Source: Bradyrhizobium glycinis (GTDB lineage: Bacteria > Pseudomonadota > Alphaproteobacteria > Rhizobiales > Xanthobacteraceae). Taken from it: DNA of 64,000 bases. The stretch lies in NCBI RefSeq assembly GCF_016031655.1, contig NZ_JACCHQ010000008.1, positions 62,001 through 126,000 on the forward strand, given 5' to 3'. Position numbers and translations under genes: made by a program. The notes beneath the pieces are model-generated. The model worked only from the letters and a program-made list of their open reading frames with translations. It did no database searches and was not told the origin of the DNA. Shown piece after piece: positions 36,418 to 47,450 of the stretch. Numbering within the stretch: the first letter of the stretch is position 1; each line of letters begins with the position of its first letter.

Positions 36418-37020
36418 ATGGACAAGACCCAGCCGCATCCGCTGTTCAAGCTTGCGACCGAGCTCGGTCCGCTGCTCGTGTTCTTCTTCGTCAACGCGAA
36501 GTTCAATCTGTTCGCCGCGACCGGCGCCTTCATGGTCGCGATCGCGGTCGCGATGGCCGCCTCTTACATCGTGACGCGCCACATCCCGATCATGGCGATC
36601 GTCACGGGCGTGATCGTGCTGGTGTTCGGCACGCTGACCCTGGTGCTGCACGACGAGACCTTCATCAAGGTCAAGCCGACCATCATCTACGGCCTGTTCG
36701 CCGCGATCCTCGGTGGCGGCCTGTTGTTCGGCCGCTCCTTCATCGCCGTGATGTTCGACCAGGTGTTCAACCTGACGCCGCAGGGCTGGCGCATCCTCAC
36801 CTTGCGCTGGGCGCTGTTCTTCGCCGGCATGGCGGTGCTGAACGAGATCGTCTGGCGCACCCAGAGCACGGATTTCTGGGTGAACTTCAAGGTGTTCGGC
36901 GTCACCCCGATCACGATGATCTTCGCCATCGCCCAGATGCCGCTGACCAAGCGCTATCATCTCGCGCCGGTCTCGCTGGAGAGAAGCGAGGCCGAGGCGG
37001 GGGATGTGAGCAAGGGATAG
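36418..37020 (+). CDS. yciB: Inner-membrane septation protein YciB (IspZ)
   Basis: This 200-residue protein has about five to six membrane segments ([51 protein letters not shown], [27 protein letters not shown]). The family motif KFNLF and the conserved [10 protein letters not shown] are present. YciB interacts with divisome and elongasome proteins in E. coli. The ATG at 36418 ([11 protein letters not shown]) is conserved; a start at 36397 is less likely. It follows ftsY after a repeat. Confidence 0.93.
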   Translation: MDKTQPHPLFKLATELGPLLVFFFVNAKFNLFAATGAFMVAIAVAMAASYIVTRHIPIMAIVTGVIVLVFGTLTLVLHDETFIKVKPTIIYGLFAAILGGGLLFGRSFIAVMFDQVFNLTPQGWRILTLRWALFFAGMAVLNEIVWRTQSTDFWVNFKVFGVTPITMIFAIAQMPLTKRYHLAPVSLERSEAEAGDVSKG

Positions 37021-37223
37021 TGCCGGGCCGGCATCTGCCGGCATCGCCTATTCACGCTAACGTGCACTTCGCGCCGCTGCCGGTCGGATCGCGCGCCGAA
37101 TCCGGACCGGCTCCTTCATTGCTCCGTAACCGCGAGCTGAGATTATTCAGCGCTTTACCTTGCTGAAAGGTCGAGGACGATAGCCTTTCCCTGTGAAGAG
37201 AGGATGGCTCGCCGGAGGGCCCG

Positions 37224-38423
37224 GTGGTGAGCGCAAGACAGGACCAGACCGCTGAACACCTGATTCAGTATCTCCGGCAACTCGCGCCGCAGGTCCGGCG
37301 CCGCCTGCTTGCCGAGCTGGAGCGGCTGCATCTCCTCGGCGAGGACATTCCGCATTCCGAGCCATTGATCGCGGCGCTGCGTGCCGAGTTTCGCAACACC
37401 GGCCAAAATCACTATCGCGTCGGAAATCCGTCACGCTACTTCTTCGAGCCGCTCGAGCCGGTCCTGGTGGACAGCGCTCCGGAGCGCGCCAATAGCGGGC
37501 AGATCGCCCGTGGATCACTCGCGCCGATCTGGAGCCTCGTGACGGAGCAATTGCTGCGCAGCATGGCTGCCGACTACATCGCCAATGCGACCAAGGTCAT
37601 CTCTGCCGACAAGCAGGCCGAGGCGCGGCAGATGGCCCAAGCCTTCCAGAAGAAGGTCCTGACCTCGCTCAACGGCCAGCTGGGGTCCGCCGAGGGCGCA
37701 GCCCGCATTCGCGATGGGCTGATGGCCTATACCAGCTCGCATGCGACGTTCGACGACCTGAAGAAGATGCTGCGCTACCTCGACATGCAGCGGGAGCTCG
37801 ACGATTTCGGCCGTGCGCTTGCACCGAAGATCGCCCGGCTCGAGGGCGCCAGCCTCGACAAGGTCCTCGGCCAGTTGAGCACGCTGAGGGCCAAGCGTGC
37901 CGATGCCCTGCCGTTCGCGCTCACGATCCTGGCAAAGCATCTGGAAATCCCCTGGGAGCTGCTGTCCGTCGCGATCGCTCCGGCCGACGACCGGGCTGCG
38001 GCGCGGATCGCGGCGGGCCCCTTTGCGATTGCGGTGTCGATGGTGCTCGATCAGATCGAGGAGAACCATCACCTCTTGCTCTTTGCGCTCAGGAACAACC
38101 GTCCGGTGCGAGCCAAGGAGATCGTTGGCGAGATCTACCGGATCGAGCAGGCGCTGAGAGCTCAGATCGAGCTCAAAGGCTCGGGCTGGGCGCGGCGCCT
38201 GGATGACCTCATGACGGAAGTCCAGGCCGCCGTCGCCGCGGAGATCAGCAGCATTCCCGGCGATCACCGCCACTTGACGCACATTCTGGAATCGCCGCGG
38301 CTGCGCCCGGACGATTCCTTCGGCCACAAGGTCGGCCATATGTTCGGGAAGGGCTGGGATGTCGTCGCCGGCTTGCTCGCAGGTCACGCCGACACGACCA
38401 ATCGTCGCGACGGCGCTTCGTGA
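37224..38423 (+). CDS. Large protein of unknown function
   Basis: This 399-residue protein has no signal peptide, membrane segment or motif I recognize. It is predicted mainly helical and begins (V)SARQDQTAEHLIQYLRQLAP with heptad-like stretches, includes NGQLGSAEGAARIRDGLMAY, and ends with a Gly-containing HKVGHMFGKGWDVVAGLLAG. The start is a GTG (37224 or 37227); AGGGCCCG upstream is a poor ribosome site. Base composition matches its neighbours. It converges on ccmG. It could belong to an alphaproteobacterial conserved hypothetical family; no role can be proposed. Confidence 0.72.
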   Translation: MVSARQDQTAEHLIQYLRQLAPQVRRRLLAELERLHLLGEDIPHSEPLIAALRAEFRNTGQNHYRVGNPSRYFFEPLEPVLVDSAPERANSGQIARGSLAPIWSLVTEQLLRSMAADYIANATKVISADKQAEARQMAQAFQKKVLTSLNGQLGSAEGAARIRDGLMAYTSSHATFDDLKKMLRYLDMQRELDDFGRALAPKIARLEGASLDKVLGQLSTLRAKRADALPFALTILAKHLEIPWELLSVAIAPADDRAAARIAAGPFAIAVSMVLDQIEENHHLLLFALRNNRPVRAKEIVGEIYRIEQALRAQIELKGSGWARRLDDLMTEVQAAVAAEISSIPGDHRHLTHILESPRLRPDDSFGHKVGHMFGKGWDVVAGLLAGHADTTNRRDGAS

Positions 38424-38456
38424 ATTCGCTCCGTGGCGCGGCTCGTGCGCAGCAGG

Positions 38457-39050
38457 TCAGCTTCCTGCCTTCAGCGCCTTCTCCAGCTCCGGCATCAGCA
38501 CGGCCTTGAGATTTTGCGGCGTGATCGGACCGACCAGCTTGTAGACGATGGTGCCCTCGCGCCCGACGACAAAGGTCTCCGGCACGCCGTAGACGCCCCA
38601 TTCGATCGAGGCGCGGCCGTTGGCGTCCACGCCGACGTGGCCGAACGGGTTGCCGTAGCGGCCGAGGAAGCGCCGCGCATTGTCGGCGGCGTCCTTGTAG
38701 TTGATGCCGACCAGCTGGAAGCGCTTGTCCTTGGCGAGCTCGGTCAGGAGCGGCGCCTCGTCGTGGCACGGCACGCACCAGGACGCCCAGACGTTGACGA
38801 GGCTGACCTTGCCGCTGAAGGCGGCGGGATCGAGACCCGGCACCTGCGTGCCGTTGTCCTGCAATCCCTGGAGCGGCGGCAGCACGGTCTGCGGTGCGGG
38901 CCGGCCGATCAGCGCCGAGGGAATCCGCGAAGGATCGCCGCTGCCAAGCCGGAACCAGAATAGAAGCGCAAGGGCGATGAAGGCGATCAGCGGCAGCACC
39001 ATCAGGAAGGTGCGGCGTTGCGGCGGAGCGGAGGCAGGTTGATCGCTCAT
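38457..39050 (-). CDS. ccmG: Cytochrome c biogenesis thioredoxin CcmG/DsbE
   Basis: This 197-residue protein is anchored by one N-terminal membrane segment ([19 protein letters not shown]) with a periplasmic thioredoxin domain. The active site is [13 protein letters not shown] near residue 88 and the cis-Pro loop is YGVPETFVV. It keeps apocytochrome CXXCH cysteines reduced for heme attachment. The start overlaps the ccmD stop by four bases. In B. japonicum the homologue was described as CycY. Confidence 0.94.
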   Translation of the reverse strand: MSDQPASAPPQRRTFLMVLPLIAFIALALLFWFRLGSGDPSRIPSALIGRPAPQTVLPPLQGLQDNGTQVPGLDPAAFSGKVSLVNVWASWCVPCHDEAPLLTELAKDKRFQLVGINYKDAADNARRFLGRYGNPFGHVGVDANGRASIEWGVYGVPETFVVGREGTIVYKLVGPITPQNLKAVLMPELEKALKAGS

Positions 39051-39232
39051 CGCGGATCCGTCGCGCTGCGGCCCGACCGGCGGGTGATGCCGCGCTGCTC
39101 CAGCTCGCGCAGGCGCTGTGTCTGGCTGCGATGATCAAGCATGACCCAGCCGATCAGGATGGCGACCACGAGGGCGGCAGCTGCGTAAGACGTCACGATG
39201 AAAGAGGCGTAAGGACCGAGCGACATCGTCAT
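39047..39232 (-). CDS. ccmD: Heme exporter protein CcmD
   Basis: This 61-residue single-pass membrane protein starts [20 protein letters not shown], with the membrane helix up to residue 31 and a basic tail ([20 protein letters not shown]). It stabilizes the CcmABC-CcmE complex. Overlapping stop/start pairs tie it to ccmC (upstream) and ccmG (downstream). Size and position are diagnostic. Position matches the ORF called cycX in B. japonicum. Confidence 0.9.
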   Translation of the reverse strand: MTMSLGPYASFIVTSYAAAALVVAILIGWVMLDHRSQTQRLRELEQRGITRRSGRSATDPR

Positions 39233-40020
39233 GCAGCCCCAGCTTCTTTTGACGCGTTGTCTTCACGCGAACCGACGGCCACTTCGCTCGAAAACGCGAT
39301 GCGACTGGCCTGCATCATCTGCAGCGAGCGGACACGGCGGCGCAAGATCTCGTTGCGCATCGCGGCCAGGTGCAGCGTGACGAACAGCAGCGTGAATGCG
39401 ACCGCCATCACCAGCAGCGGAATCAGGAATGACTTGTCCAGCGCCGAGCCGCCCATGCGCATCACCGAGGCGGGCTGGTGCAGCGTGTTCCACCAATCCA
39501 CCGAGAACTTGATGATCGGCAGGTTGATCGCGCCGACCAGCGTCAGCACTGCGGCAGCGCGCGCCGCACGCGAGGGATCGTCGACCGCGCGCCACAGCGC
39601 CATCAGGCCGAGATACATCAGGAACAGGATCAGCACCGAGGTCAGCCGCGCGTCCCATTCCCAATAGGTGCCCCACATCGGCCGCCCCCAGAGCGAGCCC
39701 GTGAGCAGCGCGAGGAAGGTGAAGGCGGCGCCGATCGGCGCTGCGGCCTTGGCGGCGACGTCGGCGAGCGGATGCCGCCACACCAGTGTGCCCAATGATG
39801 CGATGCTCATCACGCCCCACACGAACATCGACAGCCAGGCATTGGGCACGTGGATGAACATGATCTTGACGGTCGCGCCCTGCTGATAATCGTCGGGCGC
39901 GAGCGCAGCTTGATAGAGACCGATCGTGAGCAGGATGATTGTCGCGGCCGCCAGCCACGGCAACACCCGCGCTGTCAGCGCGAGGAACCGCGTGGGGTTG
40001 GCGAGGTCGATCAGCGTCAT
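39229..40020 (-). CDS. ccmC: Heme exporter protein CcmC
   Basis: This 263-residue six-pass membrane protein loads heme onto CcmE. The periplasmic tryptophan-rich motif [19 protein letters not shown] near residue 130 and the flanking His ligands ([12 protein letters not shown]; later [12 protein letters not shown]) are clear. A long C-terminal cytosolic tail ([11 protein letters not shown] onward) is rhizobial. It overlaps ccmD by four bases and is about 90 bases from ccmB. Confidence 0.95.
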   Translation of the reverse strand: MTLIDLANPTRFLALTARVLPWLAAATIILLTIGLYQAALAPDDYQQGATVKIMFIHVPNAWLSMFVWGVMSIASLGTLVWRHPLADVAAKAAAPIGAAFTFLALLTGSLWGRPMWGTYWEWDARLTSVLILFLMYLGLMALWRAVDDPSRAARAAAVLTLVGAINLPIIKFSVDWWNTLHQPASVMRMGGSALDKSFLIPLLVMAVAFTLLFVTLHLAAMRNEILRRRVRSLQMMQASRIAFSSEVAVGSREDNASKEAGAA

Positions 40021-40111
40021 GGTATCCTGATAATCACCGGGGGCCGCTCAGGCAATCAGCACGAAAGTCCGTCGCGAAAGTTGATCGGGGTCAAGGCGGG
40101 TCCAGTCCGTC

Positions 40112-40780
40112 TCAATCGAGACCATGGCGCAGGCTCGCTGCGGCCGCGAACGGGCCGATCACGAGGCTGACCAGGGACAGCGCGCACAGGATCGAGAATG
40201 GCGCGCCGAAGGTCATCGGACCGACGATCACCGCCTGCGAGGCCGCAACGCCGAAAATCAGCACGGGAATCGACAGCGGCAGCACCAGCACCGCCATCAA
40301 CAGCCCGCCGCGATGCAGTGTCACCGCCAGCGCCGCGCCGATCATGCCGGTGAAGGTCAGCGCCGGGGTGCCCGCCAGCAGCGTCAGCGCCACCGCGGCC
40401 GTGGCGACCATATCGAGGTTGAGCAATAGTCCGAGCACGGGGGTTGCGACAATCAGCGGCAGGCCGGCGGCGAGCCAATGCGCCAGCGCCTTGGCGGCGC
40501 AGGCGAGTTCCAGCGGCGTCCGGCTCATCGTGATCAGGTCGAGCGAGCCGTCCTCATGGTCAGCCATGAACAGCCGGTCGAGGGTCAGCAGGCTCGCCAG
40601 CAGGGCGCCGAGCCAGAGAATGGCCGGGCCCAGCCGCGACAGCAGCGCCAGATCCGGCCCGACCGCGAACGGCATCAGCACCACCACGGTCAGGAAGAAC
40701 AAGACCCCGATCAGCGCCCCGCCGCCGACGCGAAGCGCAATGCGAATGTCGCGGCGGATGAGGGCGGCGAGGGCGGTCAT
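40112..40780 (-). CDS. ccmB: Heme exporter protein CcmB
   Basis: This 222-residue membrane permease has six hydrophobic segments (IGVLFFLTVVVLMPFAVGPD; ILWLGALLASLLTL; ALAHWLAAGLPLIVATPVLG; and others) and the CcmB-typical LDRLFMADHEDGSLDLI near residue 60. I chose the ATG at 40780 (MTALAALIRRDIRIALR). With CcmA it forms the ABC exporter that drives release of holo-CcmE. A family D repeat separates it from ccmA. Confidence 0.94.
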   Translation of the reverse strand: MTALAALIRRDIRIALRVGGGALIGVLFFLTVVVLMPFAVGPDLALLSRLGPAILWLGALLASLLTLDRLFMADHEDGSLDLITMSRTPLELACAAKALAHWLAAGLPLIVATPVLGLLLNLDMVATAAVALTLLAGTPALTFTGMIGAALAVTLHRGGLLMAVLVLPLSIPVLIFGVAASQAVIVGPMTFGAPFSILCALSLVSLVIGPFAAAASLRHGLD

Positions 40781-40833
40781 GGAGGGCTTCCAGCGGTTGG
40801 GAAAACAGTCGCCGCCGGCCACAGCCACACTGC

Positions 40834-41002
40834 ACTCCCTCCCCCCTTGTGGGGGAGGGCAGGGGAGGGGGGTAGCCCCGGGCGAGATGCCCGCTGGGCG
40901 CGAGCCTCCAGCAACAGAGCACCCGCTGCTCGAACGTCAGAGCCGAGAAGCCGCGTCGTGTGGCACCCCCCTCCCTGACCCTCCCCCGCAAGGGGGGAGG
41001 GA
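40834..41002. repeat. Intergenic palindromic repeat, family D copy 5
   Basis: Starts ACTCCCTCCCCCCTTGTGGG, contains GGGCGAGATGCCCGCTGGGC in its centre, and ends CCCTCCCCGCAAGGGGGGAG-like sequence. It splits ccmA from ccmB, unusual for two subunits of one transporter, so RNA processing or partial termination could occur here. Confidence 0.83.
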
Positions 41003-41051
41003 ACGGTGAGAGCAGGGCCTAGCCGCTCGGAAAGCTGAGGGTGCATCGGAA

Positions 41052-41678
41052 TCACGCCACACCCCCGATCCGCAGCTCCCGCGATTCGATCCCGAGTGGG
41101 GCATGCGTCGCCGCGACGATCACGCCGCCGGCGGCCAGATGCTCACGCATCAGGCCGGCGAACATGTCCTGACCGGCCACGTCCAGCGCATTGGTCGGCT
41201 CATCCAGGAGCCAGACCGGGCGGCGGATGGTCAGCAGCCGGGCCAACGAGAGCCGGCGGCGCTGTCCCGCGGACAGGAATCCGGCGGGCAGATGGATGGC
41301 GTGGTCGAGCCCCACCTTGGCGAGGCTCTCGGCCGCATCGAAACGCTCCCCGCCGAGAAAATCAGCCCAAAACGTCAGATTTTCGGCCACGCTCAGCGCC
41401 GGCTTCAGGGCATCGCGATGGCCGAGATAGTGGCACTGCTCCGGCAGGGTCAGCTCACTATGGCCCCCCTCCAGCGTGATCGATCCGTCGGCGGGAACGA
41501 GCAGGCCTGCGATCAGCCGCAGCAGCGAGGTCTTGCCCGATCCATTGCGGCCGACGACCGCGACGGCCTCGCCCGAGCCGGCCGCGAAATCGAGCCCGGC
41601 GAACACCTCGCGGCCGCCCCGCACGCATCTCAGCCCGTGACCTGACAGCCGCATGTCGCCTTGGTTCAGTCCGCTCAC
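41052..41678 (-). CDS. ccmA: Heme exporter ATP-binding protein CcmA
   Basis: This 208-residue ABC ATPase has Walker [16 protein letters not shown] (residues 41-55), signature [15 protein letters not shown] near residue 135 and Walker [14 protein letters not shown]. It powers the CcmAB complex in cytochrome c maturation. Length is normal. It is divergent from acnA, with a 217-base region between them; the same arrangement is known in B. japonicum, where it was named cycV. Confidence 0.95.
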   Translation of the reverse strand: MSGLNQGDMRLSGHGLRCVRGGREVFAGLDFAAGSGEAVAVVGRNGSGKTSLLRLIAGLLVPADGSITLEGGHSELTLPEQCHYLGHRDALKPALSVAENLTFWADFLGGERFDAAESLAKVGLDHAIHLPAGFLSAGQRRRLSLARLLTIRRPVWLLDEPTNALDVAGQDMFAGLMREHLAAGGVIVAATHAPLGIESRELRIGGVA

Positions 41679-41856
41679 AGCCGGGCCTCAGGAAATCTTG
41701 GGGTAGCGCATGGGAATTTTTGGCTCGCGAATTGCTGCGGCACGACAGAGGCTGTGGCGGCGCGGTTAGAAAGCTTCTATAAGCCCGGAACTACTTGATG
41801 CAGCAACTCAACCTGCCCCTGCAAGCGGCCCAGCCTGATACGCTGACGGTGTTAAA

Positions 41857-41872
41857 ATACCCTGCCGGGTAT
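41857..41872. promoter_or_regulatory. Perfect palindrome upstream of acnA
   Basis: ATACCC-TGCC-GGGTAT, six-base arms with a four-base spacer, centred about 31 bases before the acnA start. TATAAC overlaps its right edge (41870-41875) and might be a -10 element, though no good -35 is visible at the right distance. Confidence 0.4.
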
Positions 41873-41895
41873 AACTAACAATTGGGATCTCCTAC

Positions 41896-44616
<2,721 letters not shown>

Positions 44617-44665
44617 GCGCGGATTTGTGAACGATGGCTCACTGCGAAGTGAGTAGAAGCCTTAA

Positions 44666-44694
44666 CGAAGGCGGCCTATCAAAGGCCGCCTTCG
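44666..44694 (+). terminator. Probable terminator of acnA
   Basis: CGAAGGCGGCCT and AGGCCGCCTTCG form a perfect 12-bp stem with a five-base loop, 50 bases past the acnA stop. The following sequence (CGCGTTTGCGG) has only a weak T-run, so termination may be partial. Confidence 0.65.
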
Positions 44695-44847
44695 CGCGTT
44701 TGCGGTACGCTTCAGATGGGCCCGCCCGGCGGAAAACCTCCCTTTGGACGGTTGCCCGGATGGATGAATGTACCGCGCCCCGTAAGACTACGGTGACCAT
44801 CCGGCGATAAGATTTCCCTCCAACAGTAACGGTGTGCGGCGTTCGAC

Positions 44848-45624
44848 ATGACGACAATGACGGCTTCCCATCTGATTCCACGTTGGTCCGGTGCCCTCTG
44901 GTCGGGAGCTCTCGGCATATGTGCGATCATCGCCGTCATTCGTCCTGCCCAGGCTGAACCCCGCGCCGTCGTCGAATTGTTCACCTCGCAGGGCTGCTCC
45001 TCCTGCCCGCCCGCCGACCAGATCATCGGTGATCTCTCCAAAGATCCCTCCGTCATCGCGCTGAGCATGCCGATTGATTATTGGGATTATCTCGGCTGGA
45101 AGGACACGCTGGCGGACTCGCGCTTCTCTGCACGGCAGCGTGCCTATTCGCGCATGCGCGGCGACCGCGAGGTCTACACGCCGCAGGTCGTGGTCAACGG
45201 CTCCACGCATGTCATCGGTAGCGATCGTGCCGGCATCGAGAACGCGATCGGCAAGACCGACAAGGGCACGGGCGTGATGAGCGTGCCGGTGACGATGTCG
45301 CTCTCGGGCAAGCAGATCAACGTGTCGGTGGCAGCAAGCAAGGAGCCCACGGTCTCGCGCGGCGAGGTCTGGATCTGCTCGATCGCCAAGTCGGTGCCGA
45401 TCGCGATCACCCGCGGCGAGAACCGCGGACAGCAGGTCACCTATCACAACGTGGTGCGCAACCTGCTCAAGGTCGGCGACTGGACCGGCCGTCCGGAGAG
45501 CTGGACGGTGCCGATCGAGAACCTCACGCGCGACGGCGTCGACGGCGCGGTGGTCTACATCCAGGACGGCAGCCGCGAGCGACCAGGCCCGATGTTAGGT
45601 GCGGCGTATACGTCGCTGCATTGA
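44848..45624 (+). CDS. DUF1223 domain-containing exported protein
   Basis: This 258-residue protein has a signal peptide (hydrophobic LGICAIIAVIRPAQA) and a thioredoxin-like fold typical of DUF1223: VVELFTSQGCSSCPPADQI carries a CxxC motif near residue 51, and VYTPQVVVNGSTHVIGSDRA near residue 112 matches the cis-Pro loop. DUF1223 proteins are putative periplasmic thiol proteins; function unproven. It stands alone between acnA and a long non-coding gap. Confidence 0.9.
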   Translation: MTTMTASHLIPRWSGALWSGALGICAIIAVIRPAQAEPRAVVELFTSQGCSSCPPADQIIGDLSKDPSVIALSMPIDYWDYLGWKDTLADSRFSARQRAYSRMRGDREVYTPQVVVNGSTHVIGSDRAGIENAIGKTDKGTGVMSVPVTMSLSGKQINVSVAASKEPTVSRGEVWICSIAKSVPIAITRGENRGQQVTYHNVVRNLLKVGDWTGRPESWTVPIENLTRDGVDGAVVYIQDGSRERPGPMLGAAYTSLH

Positions 45625-45662
45625 TTCGAATTTCGCTTCATCTCCAGGCCCGATTTAACTCC

Positions 45663-45768
45663 GCATGGTGAGGAGGCGCGTCAGCGCCGTCTCGAACCAT
45701 GAAAGGCCCGCACCGGCGGCCTTTCATCCTTCGAGACGCGCGCGAAGAGCGCGCTCCTCAGGATGAGG
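45663..45768. repeat. Intergenic palindromic repeat, family E copy 2 (rearranged)
   Basis: Two hairpin units in tandem: CATGGTGAGGAGGCGCGTCAGC to GTCTCGAACCATG, then CATCCTTCGAGACGCGCGCG to CTCCTCAGGATG. The second matches the family E copy at 36298-36400; the first is a variant with ACCATG ends. Confidence 0.75.
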
Positions 45769-45833
45769 GGAAACAGTCTTTCCGCGGATGTTTGGGAGAG
45801 AGCGTCGGTCGCGCCGGAAACATCCCGACGCAA

Positions 45834-45866
45834 ACAAAAAAGGACCAACTTGCGTTGGCCCTCCTT
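45834..45866 (-). terminator. Rho-independent terminator, minus strand
   Basis: On the minus strand CCAAC-GCAA-GTTGG sits inside an AAGG/CCTT outer stem and is followed by TTTTTTGTTTG. No minus-strand protein gene lies upstream before 46.7 kb, so it probably ends a small RNA. Confidence 0.65.
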
Positions 45867-45952
45867 GTCGCGCGTACAGACCCGATCCTGTTCGACCCCG
45901 GGGGGCTGGGGGCTGAGGAATCCGGAACCGAAAGGACCGGGTCAACGCACGT
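45834..45952 (-). ncRNA. Candidate small RNA upstream of DUF2794 gene
   Basis: Upstream of the minus-strand terminator, GACCCGGTCC (45943-45934) and GGATCGGGTC (45888-45879) form a 10-bp helix with one G-U pair enclosing a GC-rich loop. A TAGTAT near 46000-46005 might be a -10, so the 5' end is uncertain. Also, TGCGTTG at 45949-45943 could pair with CAACGCA in the terminator stem, giving an alternative structure. No Rfam family is recognized by eye. Confidence 0.4.
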
Positions 45953-46201
45953 CACCCTTTTCGCAGTGCAGGGCGGCAGGCGGTTGGCGGAAAAGCGGCG
46001 ATACTATGATTCCTGCTAACGATCCCGTGACGGTTTGCCGCGACAGAGTTCCACTCTGGCGTGTGCCCTGATGCGCTGTCGATTCGATGGGTTGAGCCCC
46101 CTTGCGATGCGGAACGGTTGGCGCAATCATGCAATTGTCATGAACGCGGTTCCGGTCTTCGCGGACGCGGGTCATAGCCGTGCGATGAGGAGGCGCTTCC
46201 C
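45953..46201. other. Non-coding rest of the gap before the DUF2794 gene
   Basis: About 250 bases with small in-frame readings but no ribosome site or family similarity. It must hold the DUF2794 promoter. AGGAGG directly precedes the ATG at 46202. No other structure was seen. Confidence 0.45.
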
Positions 46202-46573
46202 ATGAGTCTGACGTCGGAGGATGCCGATCCGAGCGAGCAGCGCGCGGCGGCGCGCCCCGCCGCGGCGTATGCGCCGCCGAACCGGGTGACGTTCAACCGG
46301 CTTGAGCTGCACCGGATTCTCAATCTCTACGGCCGCATGGTCGCCGACGGCGAATGGCGCGACTATGCCATTGACTTCCTGAAGGACCGCGCCGTGTTCT
46401 CGGTCTATCGCCGCGCCTCTGAAGTGCCGATCTATCGCATCGAGAAGGACCCGCGCCTCGCGCGCAAACAGGGCATGTACAGCGTGATCTCGGCGACCGG
46501 CCTGATCCTGCGCCGCGGCCACGAGCTCGAGCGGGTGCTGCTGGTGATCGATCGGAAATTGGCGGTGGTGTGA
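46202..46573 (+). CDS. DUF2794 domain-containing protein
   Basis: This 123-residue cytosolic protein has the DUF2794 core: VTFNRLELHRILNLYGRMVA, GEWRDYAIDFLKDRAVFSVY and RIEKDPRLARKQGMYSVISA. The family is restricted to alphaproteobacteria and its function is unknown. The ATG at 46202 has an excellent ribosome site (GAGGAGG). The first 30 residues are Ala/Arg-rich and variable. No operon partner is evident. Confidence 0.93.
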   Translation: MSLTSEDADPSEQRAAARPAAAYAPPNRVTFNRLELHRILNLYGRMVADGEWRDYAIDFLKDRAVFSVYRRASEVPIYRIEKDPRLARKQGMYSVISATGLILRRGHELERVLLVIDRKLAVV

Positions 46574-46584
46574 CGACCTTCGGC

Positions 46585-46690
46585 CGTCATTCCGGGGCGC
46601 GCTAAGCGCGAACCCGGAATCCAGAGATTGTGAGCGTATGATGCGGCTCGAGATTCCGAGTTCGATGCCGCGCATCGCCCCGGAATGACG
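46585..46690. repeat. Intergenic palindromic repeat, family B copy 2
   Basis: CGTCATTCCGGGGCGCGCTAAG at left pairs with CATCGCCCCGGAATGACG at right. It fills the gap between the convergent DUF2794 and GNAT genes. Confidence 0.85.
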
Positions 46691-46699
46691 GTACGACGG

Positions 46700-47230
46700 C
46701 TACTTCCCCGGCACAGTGCTTGCGCCCTCGCCGAGCTCGCGTTGCATCATCACGGTGTCCAGCCAGCGGCCGAATTTCAGCCCGACATTGGGATGCGTGC
46801 CGATCATCTTGAAACCGCACCTCGTGTGCACGCCGATCGATCCGGCATTGGCGGAATCGCCGATCACCGCGATCATCTGGCGGAAGCCGCGCGCTTCGCA
46901 TTCGACGATCAGCCGTTCCAGCAGCTTTGAGCCGACGCCGCGGCGGTGGAAAGAGGGATCGAGATAGATCGAGTTCTCCACCGTGAAGCGATAGGCTGGC
47001 CGCGGCCGGTAGGCGCCGGCATAGGCATAGCCGGCCACGCGCCCGTCCAGCATGGCGAGGAAATAGGGGTAGCCGCCGTCGATCAGCGCGCGATAGCGGC
47101 GCGTCATTTCCGCAAGGTCGGGCGGCTCCAGCTCGAACGTCGCCGTGCCCTCGCGGACGGCCTGCTGGTAGATGGCGGTGATGGCGGGGAGGTCGGCCTC
47201 GATGGTGGGCCTGATATCGGGTTCGGACAT
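46700..47230 (-). CDS. GNAT-family N-acetyltransferase (phosphinothricin-type)
   Basis: This 176-residue protein begins IRPTIEADLPAITAIYQQAV and has the acetyl-CoA motif SFHRRGVGSKLLERLIVECE near residue 93, then GDSANAGSIGVHTRCGFKMI and LGLKFGRWLDTVMMQ-like C-terminal sequence. This layout matches the Pat/YncA branch, which acetylates phosphinothricin, methionine sulfoximine/sulfone or similar amino acids. The substrate here is unknown. No operon partner is seen. Confidence 0.89.
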   Translation of the reverse strand: MSEPDIRPTIEADLPAITAIYQQAVREGTATFELEPPDLAEMTRRYRALIDGGYPYFLAMLDGRVAGYAYAGAYRPRPAYRFTVENSIYLDPSFHRRGVGSKLLERLIVECEARGFRQMIAVIGDSANAGSIGVHTRCGFKMIGTHPNVGLKFGRWLDTVMMQRELGEGASTVPGK

Positions 47231-47288
47231 GGGGGAAGATTAGAGCGTTCCCTCGGAGGCCGGAAGAGGCTGCGCTGCCTCCACACCG

Positions 47289-47374
47289 GTCATTGCGGGT
47301 GCAGCGAAGCAATCCAGAAATGCATCCGCGGAGGGACTCTGGACTGCTTCGTCGCAAGGGCACCTCGCAATGAC
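47289..47374. repeat. Intergenic palindromic repeat, family C copy 3
   Basis: GTCATTGCGGGTGCAGCGAAG at left, GGCACCTCGCAATGAC at right, with paired GAAGCAATCCAG and CTGGACTGCTTC. It adjoins the terminator of the Bax-inhibitor-1 gene. Confidence 0.85.
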
Positions 47375-47392
47375 GGGGGAGAGGCCGTACCC

Positions 47393-47424
47393 CCAAACAA
47401 AAACCCCGGCCTTTCGGCCGGGGT
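47393..47424 (-). terminator. Rho-independent terminator of the Bax-inhibitor-1 gene
   Basis: On the minus strand CCCCGGCC-GAAA-GGCCGGGG, an eight-base-pair GC stem with a GAAA tetraloop, followed by TTTTTGTTTG. It is 27 bases past the stop. Confidence 0.9.
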
Positions 47425-47450
47425 CCGTGTCGTTCGCTCGGGCCTGTCGC

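Noticed and set aside
45921..45952. SRP RNA (4.5S) because of TCCGGAACC next to ffh-like motifs
   Set aside because: The conserved GGAAGCAGCC tetraloop region of SRP RNA is missing and the gene is far from ffh.
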